DNA from: Candidatus Pacearchaeota archaeon
GTDB lineage: Archaea; Nanobdellota; Nanobdellia; Pacearchaeales; GW2011-AR1
DNA length: 17,136 nt
Direction: 5' to 3'
Assembly: GCA_018304205.1 (NCBI GenBank)
Contig: JAGVWR010000010.1
Span: 1 to 17,136 of the forward strand
Below are positions 1-5,877 of this stretch, one piece after another. Positions within the stretch are counted from its first letter, which is position 1. Every line of letters begins with the position of its first letter. Below the pieces are notes generated by a model. The model worked only from the letters and a program-made list of their open reading frames with translations. It did no database searches and was not told the DNA's origin. The translations under genes were made by a program, and so were the position numbers.

Positions 1-3
1 GTT

Positions 4-726
4 TTAGAAGACTCTTAGTTTGTATTGTGCTGAAACTGAAGCAGTAACTTCAAGATTTTGAGGAGCTAAGTCTACAGCTGCTTTTTGTGCTGATATCTCA
101 CTGCCAGATGATTCGGCTAGGACTCTATCATAATATACAAATGGGCCGTAATTGAATTGTTCTGAGTTAACGGAAACAAGTCTTCCTAGTTTTTTGTCAA
201 AACCAGCTGCTGTTGCCTCCGCTTTCTTTTTAGCATCTTCTCCTGCAGCTTTCAGTGCTTCCGCTTTATAATCAGATTGTTTTTCTTCGGATATTTCAAA
301 ATTTATGTAAGATATTAATGCTCCAGAATCTACTGCAGCGTCAACAATAGATGTTGTTTTTTCAAAATCCGTCGTTTTAACAACAATTTGCTGCGAAACA
401 ACATATCCTTTTATTTTATTGTCTCCATTAGACCAATCGTATTCGGGATAGATATTATAACTGATTAATTGTATTTCTTCTTTTTTGAATCCAAGATCAA
501 TAAGACTTTCTACTAATTTATCGGTGAGTTCTACATTTTTGTCTTTTGCTTCTTGTGCCGAATTATCTCTTGTTTCCACATTCATATAAACTGAAACTTC
601 GTCTGGTTTGACCGATAGAGAAGAAAATCCTTGTGCTGATACAATAGGGCCGCTGGTATAAAACAAGTATCCTCCTACTATTAGAATAGTTATAATTATT
701 ATTCCAGCTATTATTTTGTTGTCCAT
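4..726 (-). CDS. SIMPL-domain (DUF541) membrane-anchored extracytoplasmic protein
   Basis: 240 residues, complete (TAA at 4-6). One hydrophobic segment at about residues 4-24 acts as an uncleaved signal anchor; the rest is predicted outside the cell. The body has the SIMPL/DUF541 pattern: an early strand with 'FSSLSVKPDEVSVYMNVET', an Ala/Lys-rich helix (about 155-175, 'AEALKAAGEDAKKKAEATAA') and a closing strand 'LEVTASVSAQYKLRVF'. SIMPL proteins form oligomeric envelope proteins of mostly unknown role; some bacterial members relate to oxidative or envelope stress. Translation is probably coupled to the upstream winged-helix gene, whose stop lies 2 nt before this ATG and inside its Shine-Dalgarno. 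The pairing suggests the membrane regulator and this protein act in one envelope response (inference). Family assignment is confident; function is not known. Confidence 0.85.
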   Translation of the reverse strand: MDNKIIAGIIIITILIVGGYLFYTSGPIVSAQGFSSLSVKPDEVSVYMNVETRDNSAQEAKDKNVELTDKLVESLIDLGFKKEEIQLISYNIYPEYDWSNGDNKIKGYVVSQQIVVKTTDFEKTTSIVDAAVDSGALISYINFEISEEKQSDYKAEALKAAGEDAKKKAEATAAGFDKKLGRLVSVNSEQFNYGPFVYYDRVLAESSGSEISAQKAAVDLAPQNLEVTASVSAQYKLRVF

Positions 727-728
727 TT

Positions 729-1298
729 TTACCTCCTTTCAGAGGAGTTTTCTTTCCAACTCCACAAAATGAATATTAATATTGTAGTTAATGCGCCTAA
801 GAAAAACCAGGCGGCTACATTTGAGGTTGCTGCCGATGAAGAAGCAGTAACTAATGTGTCCTGAGCGACTTTGGATGACTCTATGACAATTGTCGAATCT
901 TGCGCTTTACTTAATAGAGGAATTTGTCTATCGGCAATTATTTTTATTATTAAGGTTATAAGAGTAGAACCCAAAATGGCGGGTATTATTCCCTTTGTTA
1001 GTGACTTAGGAGAAATTATTATTTTTTTATTAGAGACTTTATACTTATGGATTCTTTTTCCCTTTTCACTCCATAGAAATCCAGAGATTTTTTCTATTAA
1101 TCCAACTGATTCTAATTTTTTGATATTGTATTCTATCGTATTAAGAGGCATGTTCAGTTGGGAGGCAATATCAGATTCGCTCATTTCTTTGTCTGTTAAT
1201 AGGGAAAGAATTTTTTTAGATGTTTTATTTGATATTACATCTGCAATTTTTGCAGTTCTTGGATCATCTAAATCTACTAAAATCGAACTTTTTGTCAT
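729..1298 (-). CDS. Membrane-anchored winged-helix (ArsR-like) transcription regulator
   Basis: 189 residues. Residues about 15-85 form a winged helix: helix 'IADVISNKTSKKILSLLTDK', turn and recognition helix 'SESDIASQLNMPLNTIEYNI', then a wing leading to 'YKVSNKKIIISP'. Two membrane segments follow, about 102-122 and 161-181, separated by a roughly 38-residue Ser/Thr/Ala-rich loop predicted outside the cell; the tail is short and charged. This domain order is known among archaeal one-component regulators that combine DNA binding with membrane anchoring. It is the first gene of a two-gene operon with the SIMPL protein and has a TATA box 25 nt upstream, so the mRNA is probably leaderless. The signal sensed cannot be read from the sequence. 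Confidence 0.8.
   Translation of the reverse strand: MTKSSILVDLDDPRTAKIADVISNKTSKKILSLLTDKEMSESDIASQLNMPLNTIEYNIKKLESVGLIEKISGFLWSEKGKRIHKYKVSNKKIIISPKSLTKGIIPAILGSTLITLIIKIIADRQIPLLSKAQDSTIVIESSKVAQDTLVTASSSAATSNVAAWFFLGALTTILIFILWSWKENSSERR
731..737 (-). promoter_or_regulatory. Shine-Dalgarno for the SIMPL gene
   Basis: Read on the minus strand this is AGGAGGT, 4 nt before the ATG at 726. The TAA stop of the upstream gene lies at 729-731, at the edge of this site, which fits coupled translation of an operon-internal gene. Confidence 0.75.
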
Positions 1299-1319
1299 GC
1301 TAAATATAATTGAAAAGTG

Positions 1320-1327
1320 TTTATAAA
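1320..1327 (-). promoter_or_regulatory. TATA box of the winged-helix/SIMPL operon
   Basis: TTTATAAA centred about 25 nt upstream of the ATG at 1298, the spacing expected for a leaderless archaeal transcript. Confidence 0.7.
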
Positions 1328-1399
1328 TAGAGCGAAAGGTTCAATATATTTTGAACTAATCCTGTAAATGGTCTGGATTAAGATTTAATTTAGAAGCCA

Positions 1400-1442
1400 A
1401 CATGAACTGTAAGTTCTTTTGTTCATGTCAAGAAACTTGACA
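1400..1442. repeat. Two overlapping, mutually exclusive inverted repeats
   Basis: Stem A pairs ACATGAAC (1400-1407) with GTTCATGT (1421-1428) over a 13-nt loop. Stem B pairs TGTCAAG (1426-1432) with CTTGACA (1436-1442) over an AAA loop. They share 1426-1428, so only one can form fully. They lie in a gene-free stretch (about 1328-1633). Confidence 0.6.
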
Positions 1443-1448
1443 GAAAAC

Positions 1449-1456
1449 TATAAAAG
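1449..1456 (+). promoter_or_regulatory. Possible TATA box facing the 1472-1529 stem-loop
   Basis: TATAAAAG lies about 26 nt before the start of the long imperfect palindrome at 1472. No open reading frame follows before 1664, so if active it would drive a short structured RNA. This is inference from position alone. Confidence 0.35.
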
Positions 1457-1471
1457 ATTTCTCTAGCATCC

Positions 1472-1529
1472 AAAGCACAAGTGCCTTTTCAAACCACGGC
1501 TTTTAAGTCGTAGTGGCACATTGTGCTTT
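1472..1529. repeat. 58-nt imperfect palindrome in a gene-free stretch; possible structured RNA or IS200/IS605-type relic
   Basis: Outer stem AAAGCACA (1472-1479) pairs with TGTGCTTT (1522-1529). After a small bulge GTGCC (1481-1485) pairs with GGCAC (1515-1519). Inside, ACGGC (1496-1500) pairs with GTCGT (1507-1511) with one G-T wobble and a TTTTAA loop. The inner hairpin resembles the subterminal hairpins of IS200/IS605 elements, but no transposase adjoins it. Apart from these repeats and the possible TATA box, I see no gene between 1328 and 1633. Confidence 0.45.
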
Positions 1530-1633
1530 TGATATTAATACAGACTGAATGATAATTTTTCGATTTATTTTTGAGAGATCTAGAAAAACTCCAAAACTTT
1601 CACTACTTGCTTAAATGAAAAAATAGAAGAAAG

Positions 1634-1643
1634 TTTTAAATAT
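1634..1643 (+). promoter_or_regulatory. TATA box of the small Trp-rich membrane protein gene
   Basis: TTTTAAATAT centred 25-26 nt before the ATG at 1664; leaderless spacing. Confidence 0.6.
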
Positions 1644-1663
1644 GAAAAAATGTCAATTTAAAC

Positions 1664-1867
1664 ATGAATAAATGGATGGAACTTTTACTTGGACTCATAC
1701 TCCTTATAGGAGCTATTGTAGTCGCATGGTATTCACCTGATTGGTGGGGTAGTTTCTGGAATTTCAGACATGCTGCTTGGGAATTTCTTAAGGGAGGAGC
1801 ATTTTGGTTTGTTGCAATGCTTGGAGTTTTGTTTATCCTTTTAGGTATTTCTGATTTGAAAGGTTAA
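1664..1867 (+). CDS. Small Trp-rich two-helix membrane protein
   Basis: 67 residues with two membrane segments, about 5-23 and 45-63. They are joined by an aromatic-rich amphipathic stretch ('WYSPDWWGSFWNFRHAAWEF') and followed by a short 'SDLKG' tail. Seven tryptophans, mostly at the predicted membrane edges, point to interfacial anchoring. The ATG sits 25-26 nt from a TATA box, so the start is well supported and the gene has its own promoter. The next gene, 48 nt away, also has a TATA box. I recognise no domain and assign no function. The hydrophobic pattern and promoter together make it a real gene rather than chance. Confidence 0.75.
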   Translation: MNKWMELLLGLILLIGAIVVAWYSPDWWGSFWNFRHAAWEFLKGGAFWFVAMLGVLFILLGISDLKG

Positions 1868-1884
1868 ATTTTTATCTATAATAA

Positions 1885-1894
1885 TATATTTAAA
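1885..1894 (+). promoter_or_regulatory. TATA box of the 178-residue unknown gene
   Basis: TATATTTAAA centred about 26 nt before the ATG at 1916; leaderless spacing. Confidence 0.6.
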
Positions 1895-1915
1895 GTTTGA
1901 ATTATTGTTTTTCAT

Positions 1916-2452
1916 ATGACTTTATCAGAAGAGACTATTGAGAAGAATGGATTTAGATATTACGCTAGAGATGTTTTTACAAGAAATCAAGAAAATATGG
2001 ATGTAATTACTCTTTATCTTGAAAAGAAATTTGATGAGGATCCGAATTATTCCAAAGAACATGAATGGCATACATTGTTTATTCATGGTGCGAAAAGAGT
2101 TAATTTTGATTCTGAAGAAAGAATGGAAGAATTTTATCGAAAGTTAATCGGAGAGAACTTGAGAGTGCCAATTTTTAAAAAGAAAAAAGAGAAAGCTAAT
2201 TTTTGGGGATTTAATAGACTTAAAACTTTCTTTAATAAATGTGAAGAAAGTAAGCTTGATGAGATAATAAAGGGAAGAGATGGAGAAAGATATTATATTA
2301 TTTTTGATCACAAAATAAATTGGTTTAAGAGAGATAGAGAACTTCGAAAATATAGAGCAAATTTAGAGAGGGAGAATCCTTTTGAAGCTGATGCTGCTTT
2401 TTTTTGGACACATATTGATAAGAAAACGCCTTTCATTACAGGCGTTTTTTAA
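1916..2452 (+). CDS. Conserved-looking hypothetical protein upstream of nreA
   Basis: 178 residues, soluble, charged, no membrane segment. It is rich in aromatic residues ('NGFRYYARDVF', 'KEHEWHTLFIHG', 'KANFWGFNRLKTFF', 'GERYYIIFDHKINWF') and reads as a compact alpha/beta protein with a Lys-rich stretch near 130-140. I recognise no family. Its last codons (TPFITGV) form a terminator-like hairpin, leaving only 12 nt before nreA. The nreA gene shows neither a TATA box at the usual distance nor a Shine-Dalgarno, so the two may be co-transcribed with partial termination between them. A role tied to NreA is possible but rests on adjacency alone. Confidence 0.7.
   Translation: MTLSEETIEKNGFRYYARDVFTRNQENMDVITLYLEKKFDEDPNYSKEHEWHTLFIHGAKRVNFDSEERMEEFYRKLIGENLRVPIFKKKKEKANFWGFNRLKTFFNKCEESKLDEIIKGRDGERYYIIFDHKINWFKRDRELRKYRANLERENPFEADAAFFWTHIDKKTPFITGVF
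2423..2450 (+). terminator. Terminator-like hairpin built into the end of a coding region
   Basis: AAAACGCCT (2423-2431) pairs perfectly with AGGCGTTTT (2440-2448) over an 8-nt loop. A run of six T (2445-2450) completes the 3' arm and runs into the stop codon. It resembles a bacterial intrinsic terminator, unusual because archaea usually terminate at T-rich tracts without hairpins. It separates the unknown gene from nreA. Confidence 0.5.
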
Positions 2453-2464
2453 ATTAATTTCCTA

Positions 2465-3631
2465 ATGGGTTATTGTAAAATATGCGGAGAATATGACTGT
2501 AAGAAACATACAGTTTTGCTTGGCAAGACAAAAGAGATCACGGAGTTTAGCGGATCAAGTCCTCCAGAGATATTTGTTGGAAGATGGAATTATCCAAATG
2601 TATACACTGGGATTTTAAGTCCTACCGAGTATGGAAATACGGAGATTATGAGTTCTGCAGAAGAATGGTATGCTCGAAAATTGCAGATACCGCAGATATT
2701 GGATTTAAGGAAGCAGTTGATTTATGGGAGAACGCAGAATAATGTTAAAAGAGCCGTTACAGACAAGAAGTTTTTGCCCGTTATGCAGGAAATTGCGATG
2801 GCTTCTAAATCAGTTGCAACAGAATTTAAATTGAAGAAGGCGATTATGGTAAATAAAGAACAGGATTCTAGAATTCCTTTGATTAGTCGAGCTGCTTCAA
2901 TTGAGAAAGTTAGGCTAACAGAGAATACAAAGGTAAAACCAAAAGTTGATTATTTAGTAAACGATGTTGATGTGAAATCTAATGAAGCCATATTAGAGTT
3001 GGAGAAGGCAGGTATACAAACTAGCTTTATGATAAAGCTTCTTTCAGCAGGTTTGTTGGGCTTGAAAAAGAATAGGAAATTAGTACCGACAAGATGGGCA
3101 ATAACTGCTACTGATGATACTTTGTCTAAACAGAAACTAGAGCAAATAAGAACTTTTGAGACAATTTCTGAAATAGAATTGTTTAGTTCTGAATATTTGG
3201 GGAATCATTATGAATTTCTACTTTTGCCTTCAATGTGGGAGTTTGAAGTTTTAGAAATATCAATGAAAAATTTTGGAGTGTGGGCTGATTATGAATCTTT
3301 CTTTCCAAGAAAGAAATACGCAGACAGTGTTACTGGGGCATATTATGCAAACAGATTAGCAGTTTGTGAATATTTAATGAGAGTAAAAAAGCAGGCCGCA
3401 TGCATAGTCTTTAGAGAGATAAGGCCTGAATATTATGCGCCTCTTGGAGTAGGAATATTAAGAGAAACGTCAAGGGCAGCTTTTATTCAGCAGGCAAAGA
3501 AGTTTGATACTCTTAAAGATGTATTAGAAGATATACAAAAAAGATTAAGGATGAACTTAAATCACTTTAAGGATAAGTCCATAATATTAAAAAATTATGG
3601 GAAACAGACAAGATTAAAGGATTTCTTTTAG
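2465..3631 (+). CDS. nreA: Archaeal DNA repair protein NreA with C-terminal PIP box
   Basis: 388 residues, close to the usual family length. The N-terminus has a small zinc-binding motif with Cys4, Cys7, Cys12 and His15. The body is the Nre family (DUF650/DUF651), with stretches such as 'FVGRWNYPNVYTGIL', 'LDLRKQLIYGRT', 'PTRWAITATDDTLSKQKL' and 'IFREIRPEYYAPLGVG'-like sequence. The last eight residues, QTRLKDFF, are a canonical PCNA-interacting peptide (Q-x-x-L-x-x-F-F). Haloarchaeal NreA acts with PCNA in resistance to DNA damage such as mitomycin C. The start is fixed by the zinc motif directly after the ATG. The gene follows the unknown protein by 12 nt across a hairpin and shows no clear promoter of its own. 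Confidence 0.93.
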   Translation: MGYCKICGEYDCKKHTVLLGKTKEITEFSGSSPPEIFVGRWNYPNVYTGILSPTEYGNTEIMSSAEEWYARKLQIPQILDLRKQLIYGRTQNNVKRAVTDKKFLPVMQEIAMASKSVATEFKLKKAIMVNKEQDSRIPLISRAASIEKVRLTENTKVKPKVDYLVNDVDVKSNEAILELEKAGIQTSFMIKLLSAGLLGLKKNRKLVPTRWAITATDDTLSKQKLEQIRTFETISEIELFSSEYLGNHYEFLLLPSMWEFEVLEISMKNFGVWADYESFFPRKKYADSVTGAYYANRLAVCEYLMRVKKQAACIVFREIRPEYYAPLGVGILRETSRAAFIQQAKKFDTLKDVLEDIQKRLRMNLNHFKDKSIILKNYGKQTRLKDFF

Positions 3632-3642
3632 GTTAAAAAAGA

Positions 3643-3650
3643 TTTAAATA
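3643..3650 (+). promoter_or_regulatory. TATA box fixing the nucleotidyltransferase start
   Basis: TTTAAATA is centred 25-26 nt before the ATG at 3672. It would sit too close to serve the in-frame TTG at 3651, so ATG 3672 is preferred. Confidence 0.65.
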
Positions 3651-3671
3651 TTGTATATACTAGGTATATAC

Positions 3672-4397
3672 ATGAATGAGCAAGTTGTTAGAAAAGTAAC
3701 TTTGATAGGGAACGGGGCGCATGTCTTTGTTCCTAAAGAATGGGTTGGAGAAAGCATTTTTTTAGTTAGACCAGCAAAAAATTTGAAAGAGAAGATTTTA
3801 TCTGTTCTAAGTCCATATTTAGATAATATATTAGGAGTTTATTTATATGGCTCATATGCAAGAGATGAACAACAAGAAGATTCAGACATAGATCTTTTTG
3901 TCGTGACAGATAAACCTTTAAAGATTAAAGAAAAACAATATGAAATAATATGTATCGAAAAGACTCAGATTAAAAAGGTAGTTAAGCATTTTCCCGTGCT
4001 TTTACACTCAATTATCTCAGAGGCTAAAGTAATTATTAATGGAGACCTTTTATCTGAGCTAAGAAAAATGTTTAAACCAAAGATAAGTGATTTTAAAGAG
4101 TATTTTTCAGGCACAAAGAGTATGATTGAAATAAATAGGTCTATTCCCTCAGAATATTCTTTAATTTTAAGACTAAGGGGAGTTTTTATCATTAAGCAGA
4201 TTTTACAAGGTAAGAAATATTCACGTAAAGAATTTGAACGATGGATAAGGAGTAATCTGTCAGATATTAATTATCCTTTAATTTATGGTAATTATGAGAG
4301 AGTCAAACATAACTTCAAAATAGAAAAAGAATCAAAAATTAAAGATTTAAATTCACTCATCGAGTTTCTTAATCATGAAATTAAGAGGTTAGCTTAA
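3672..4397 (+). CDS. Minimal nucleotidyltransferase with AbrB/DUF2080-like N-terminus
   Basis: 241 residues from ATG 3672. Residues about 7-35 ('VRKVTLIGNGAHVFVPKEWV') match the short AbrB-like strand pattern of DUF2080, a family found near archaeal mobile elements. Residues 57-79 carry the polymerase-beta-type nucleotidyltransferase signature GSYAR (60-64) followed by SDIDL (71-75), whose Asp pair would bind metal. The remaining 150 residues are mainly helical. Minimal nucleotidyltransferases transfer NMP to proteins or RNA, and several act in toxin-antitoxin modules, usually beside a HEPN partner. No HEPN gene is visible here. Instead a small charged coiled-coil gene, frameshifted, follows after 2 nt. 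The substrate is unknown. Confidence 0.8.
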   Translation: MNEQVVRKVTLIGNGAHVFVPKEWVGESIFLVRPAKNLKEKILSVLSPYLDNILGVYLYGSYARDEQQEDSDIDLFVVTDKPLKIKEKQYEIICIEKTQIKKVVKHFPVLLHSIISEAKVIINGDLLSELRKMFKPKISDFKEYFSGTKSMIEINRSIPSEYSLILRLRGVFIIKQILQGKKYSRKEFERWIRSNLSDINYPLIYGNYERVKHNFKIEKESKIKDLNSLIEFLNHEIKRLA

Positions 4398-4399
4398 GA

Positions 4400-4593
4400 A
4401 TGGTAAAAAGAGAAAAAAGGCTTCAAAAGGGAATTGAATCTTTAGAAAAGCAAGTTATTCTGCATAATAAGAAAAAAAAAAGACTGCAGAAGAGTTAAAT
4501 CAACCAGAACTAGTTGATTATTATACTAATGAAATTGAACATTTTAAAGAAAGAAAACGAGATCGTGAGGCTAAGAGAGACAGAAAGATTTAG
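4400..4593 (+). pseudogene. Small charged coiled-coil protein split by a frameshift at a run of ten A
   Basis: The first frame starts at ATG 4400, 2 nt after the nucleotidyltransferase, with AGAGGT about 10 nt upstream. It encodes 'MVKREKRLQKGIESLEKQVI' and ends at TAA 4496-4498 after 32 residues. A10 lies at 4472-4481. Adding one A (or losing two) joins it to the frame at 4480-4593: 'KTAEELNQPELVDYYTNEIE' then 'HFKERKRDREAKRDRKI', stop TAG. The joined protein would have 63-64 residues and form one continuous charged helical pattern, much more coherent than either piece. It could be a true frameshift, a sequencing indel, or slippage that makes the full protein. It probably belongs to the operon of the nucleotidyltransferase. 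Confidence 0.6.
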
Positions 4594-4603
4594 CTTAATC
4601 TTA

Positions 4604-4696
4604 TTATCTTTTTAGATTATTTTTAGTTATTCCTTTGCCTTTTCTAAATATTTTAAGTCTTCTTTCCCTTCTTGATTTTCTTATAGTTTTTCTCAT
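4604..4696 (-). CDS. Candidate 30-residue Arg/Lys-rich peptide with own promoter
   Basis: ATG (4694-4696 on the minus strand) opens a 30-codon frame ending in TAA at 4604-4606. It begins 'MRKTIRKSRRERRLKIFRKG' and ends 'KGITKNNLKR'; about half of the residues are Arg or Lys. A TTTAAAAA box is centred about 25 nt upstream, the same spacing as at the recognised genes here, so a leaderless mRNA is plausible. Such short basic peptides recall ribosome-associated or nucleic-acid-binding proteins (eL41 is of this size and charge), but I cannot show similarity. In AT-rich DNA a 30-codon frame can arise by chance; the promoter position is the main support. Confidence 0.4.
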   Translation of the reverse strand: MRKTIRKSRRERRLKIFRKGKGITKNNLKR

Positions 4697-4717
4697 GTTT
4701 TAGTATTTGAAATTAGA

Positions 4718-4725
4718 TTTTTAAA
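4718..4725 (-). promoter_or_regulatory. TATA box upstream of the 30-residue basic peptide
   Basis: On the minus strand TTTAAAAA, centred about 25 nt from the ATG at 4696. It lies between two divergent units; the plus-strand box at 4793 serves the next gene. Confidence 0.4.
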
Positions 4726-4792
4726 TGTATCTAGAATGACTAAACTTTGGATTTTGTTGAGTTTTTGATTCTATCGATATACTGACAAAACC

Positions 4793-4800
4793 TTTATAAA
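4793..4800 (+). promoter_or_regulatory. TATA box fixing the start at 4822
   Basis: TTTATAAA centred 25-26 nt before ATG 4822. The in-frame TTG at 4810 would be too close to it. Confidence 0.65.
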
Positions 4801-4821
4801 CAATCATAATTGCAAAATTTC

Positions 4822-5235
4822 ATGGGAAAGTATACGCCTAATTATAATGATTTGGAAGTAGTTCCAGATTTAATGACTTCTACTGGGAGAACTGCTAGAG
4901 AAAATGTTAGAATTGAAGAGGGTAGGCAGAGAGTTGTTGCAGAGCTCAGTACATGGCTACTAGCTAAAAAGGTTAATCATGATGGTAAGAAATATTGCCG
5001 AGAAGATTCTCGTCAAATTTTAAATGAACTTGGTTTTAGGATTCTTGGAGAGGAAAGTGACTTATTTTATAGTGTAGAACCTCCAAAAGGGTGGGAAAGA
5101 TCAACAGAAGGGTACTGGACTAAAGTTATTGATGAAAATAAAAGGGAAAGGATACAACAATTCTACAAAGGTGCTTTTTATGATAGAGAAGCATTTCTTA
5201 ATATTTCTCTTTTAGAGAAAGAGACAAAGTGTTAG
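4822..5235 (+). CDS. Hypothetical soluble protein
   Basis: 137 residues from ATG 4822, chosen over an in-frame TTG at 4810 because of the TATA spacing. No membrane segment. The N-terminus ('GKYTPNYNDLEVVPDLM') looks extended. Then come a charged helix ('ARENVRIEEGRQRVVAELST'), a basic stretch with 'HDGKKYCREDSRQILNELGF', and a C-terminal part with 'PPKGWERSTEGYWTKVIDEN' followed by 'RERIQQFYKGAFYDREAF', which looks like a strand pair and a helix. I recognise no domain. It has its own promoter and converges on the TBP gene, whose end lies 12 nt away. Confidence 0.65.
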   Translation: MGKYTPNYNDLEVVPDLMTSTGRTARENVRIEEGRQRVVAELSTWLLAKKVNHDGKKYCREDSRQILNELGFRILGEESDLFYSVEPPKGWERSTEGYWTKVIDENKRERIQQFYKGAFYDREAFLNISLLEKETKC

Positions 5236-5247
5236 ACTAATTTTTAA

Positions 5248-5799
5248 TTATTTATTTTCTTTGATGGCGTCTTTAATGTTTTTGTTAAGCTGTTTCATGC
5301 TTTCTTCTAGTTGTTGTTTATTCTTTGTTCCTGTACAAACAAGTTTTCCGTTGGAAAATAATAGGAATGTTGCGGTTGGATTTACTAATTTGTATACTAA
5401 ACCTGGAAATTGTTCTGGTTCGTATTCTGTGTTTTCTAATTGTAATGCTAAAACGTTAAGGTTAAGACTTATATCAATAGAACCTGAAGCAACAATGTTT
5501 TGGACTGTAATTTTTGGTTTATCAGTTACTTTTACTCCTATTTTAGCTATTTGTTTTATTACTTGTTCTATTACTTCTTTTACTTGAGCAATGCTTTTTG
5601 TTCCTGTACAAACAAGGTTTCCTGAAGAGAAAACCAAGACTGCTGATTTAGGTTTTTTGATTCTTAAAACAAGGCCTGGAAATTGTTCTGGATTGTATTC
5701 GGTATTACTCTGGCTTCTTGCAAGTTTTGTTAAAGAAACCGGTTTTCCTAAGGAAGTTGTAGCGACAATATTTTGAACTTTTAGATCAGATGGGGCCAT
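5248..5799 (-). CDS. tbp: TATA-box-binding protein (TBP)
   Basis: 183 residues, normal archaeal length. Two imperfect repeats form the saddle: 'VQNIVATTSLGKPVSL' with 'NTEYNPEQFPGLVLRI' and 'GNLVCTGTKS' in the first half, and 'VQNIVASGSIDISLNL' with 'NTEYEPEQFPGLVYKL' and 'GKLVCTGTKN' in the second. The protein binds the TATA box and recruits TFB to start RNA polymerase II-like transcription. The tail after the second repeat is Lys-rich and short, without the long acidic tail of some archaeal TBPs. The promoter is unusual, with repeated TATA boxes (5819-5854), suggesting self-control. The gene has its own promoter downstream of DNA ligase. Confidence 0.97.
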   Translation of the reverse strand: MAPSDLKVQNIVATTSLGKPVSLTKLARSQSNTEYNPEQFPGLVLRIKKPKSAVLVFSSGNLVCTGTKSIAQVKEVIEQVIKQIAKIGVKVTDKPKITVQNIVASGSIDISLNLNVLALQLENTEYEPEQFPGLVYKLVNPTATFLLFSNGKLVCTGTKNKQQLEESMKQLNKNIKDAIKENK

Positions 5800-5818
5800 T
5801 TGAAAAATTTGGGAATTA

Positions 5819-5854
5819 TTTATAGGGTTTATAAAGGAAAATGCTTTATAAAGG
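5819..5854 (-). promoter_or_regulatory. Repeated TATA boxes in the TBP promoter
   Basis: On the minus strand, CCTTTATAAA occurs twice (5845-5854 and 5828-5837), 17 bp apart, and a third box TATAAATA lies at about 5817-5824. Their centres lie about 50, 33 and 22 nt upstream of the ATG at 5799. Other promoters in the window show one box at 24-27 nt. Confidence 0.65.
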
Positions 5855-5877
5855 TTTGTTTAAGGGATTTTAAGGTT

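Noticed and set aside
871..1326. Plus-strand 151-codon frame opposite the winged-helix gene
   Set aside because: It is the antisense shadow of a clear winged-helix membrane protein; it has no promoter at the right distance and no recognisable domain.
1330..1640. tRNA gene in the structured stretch
   Set aside because: The stems do not form a cloverleaf, and there is no T-arm motif or acceptor stem pair.
3965..4192. Minus-strand 75-codon frame inside the nucleotidyltransferase gene
   Set aside because: It overlaps a gene with a clear catalytic signature and own promoter; nothing supports a second product.
5261..5776. Two plus-strand frames opposite TBP
   Set aside because: Their similar sequences ('FVPVQT', 'KPGNCSG', 'RPGNCSG') simply reflect the internal duplication of TBP read from the other strand.
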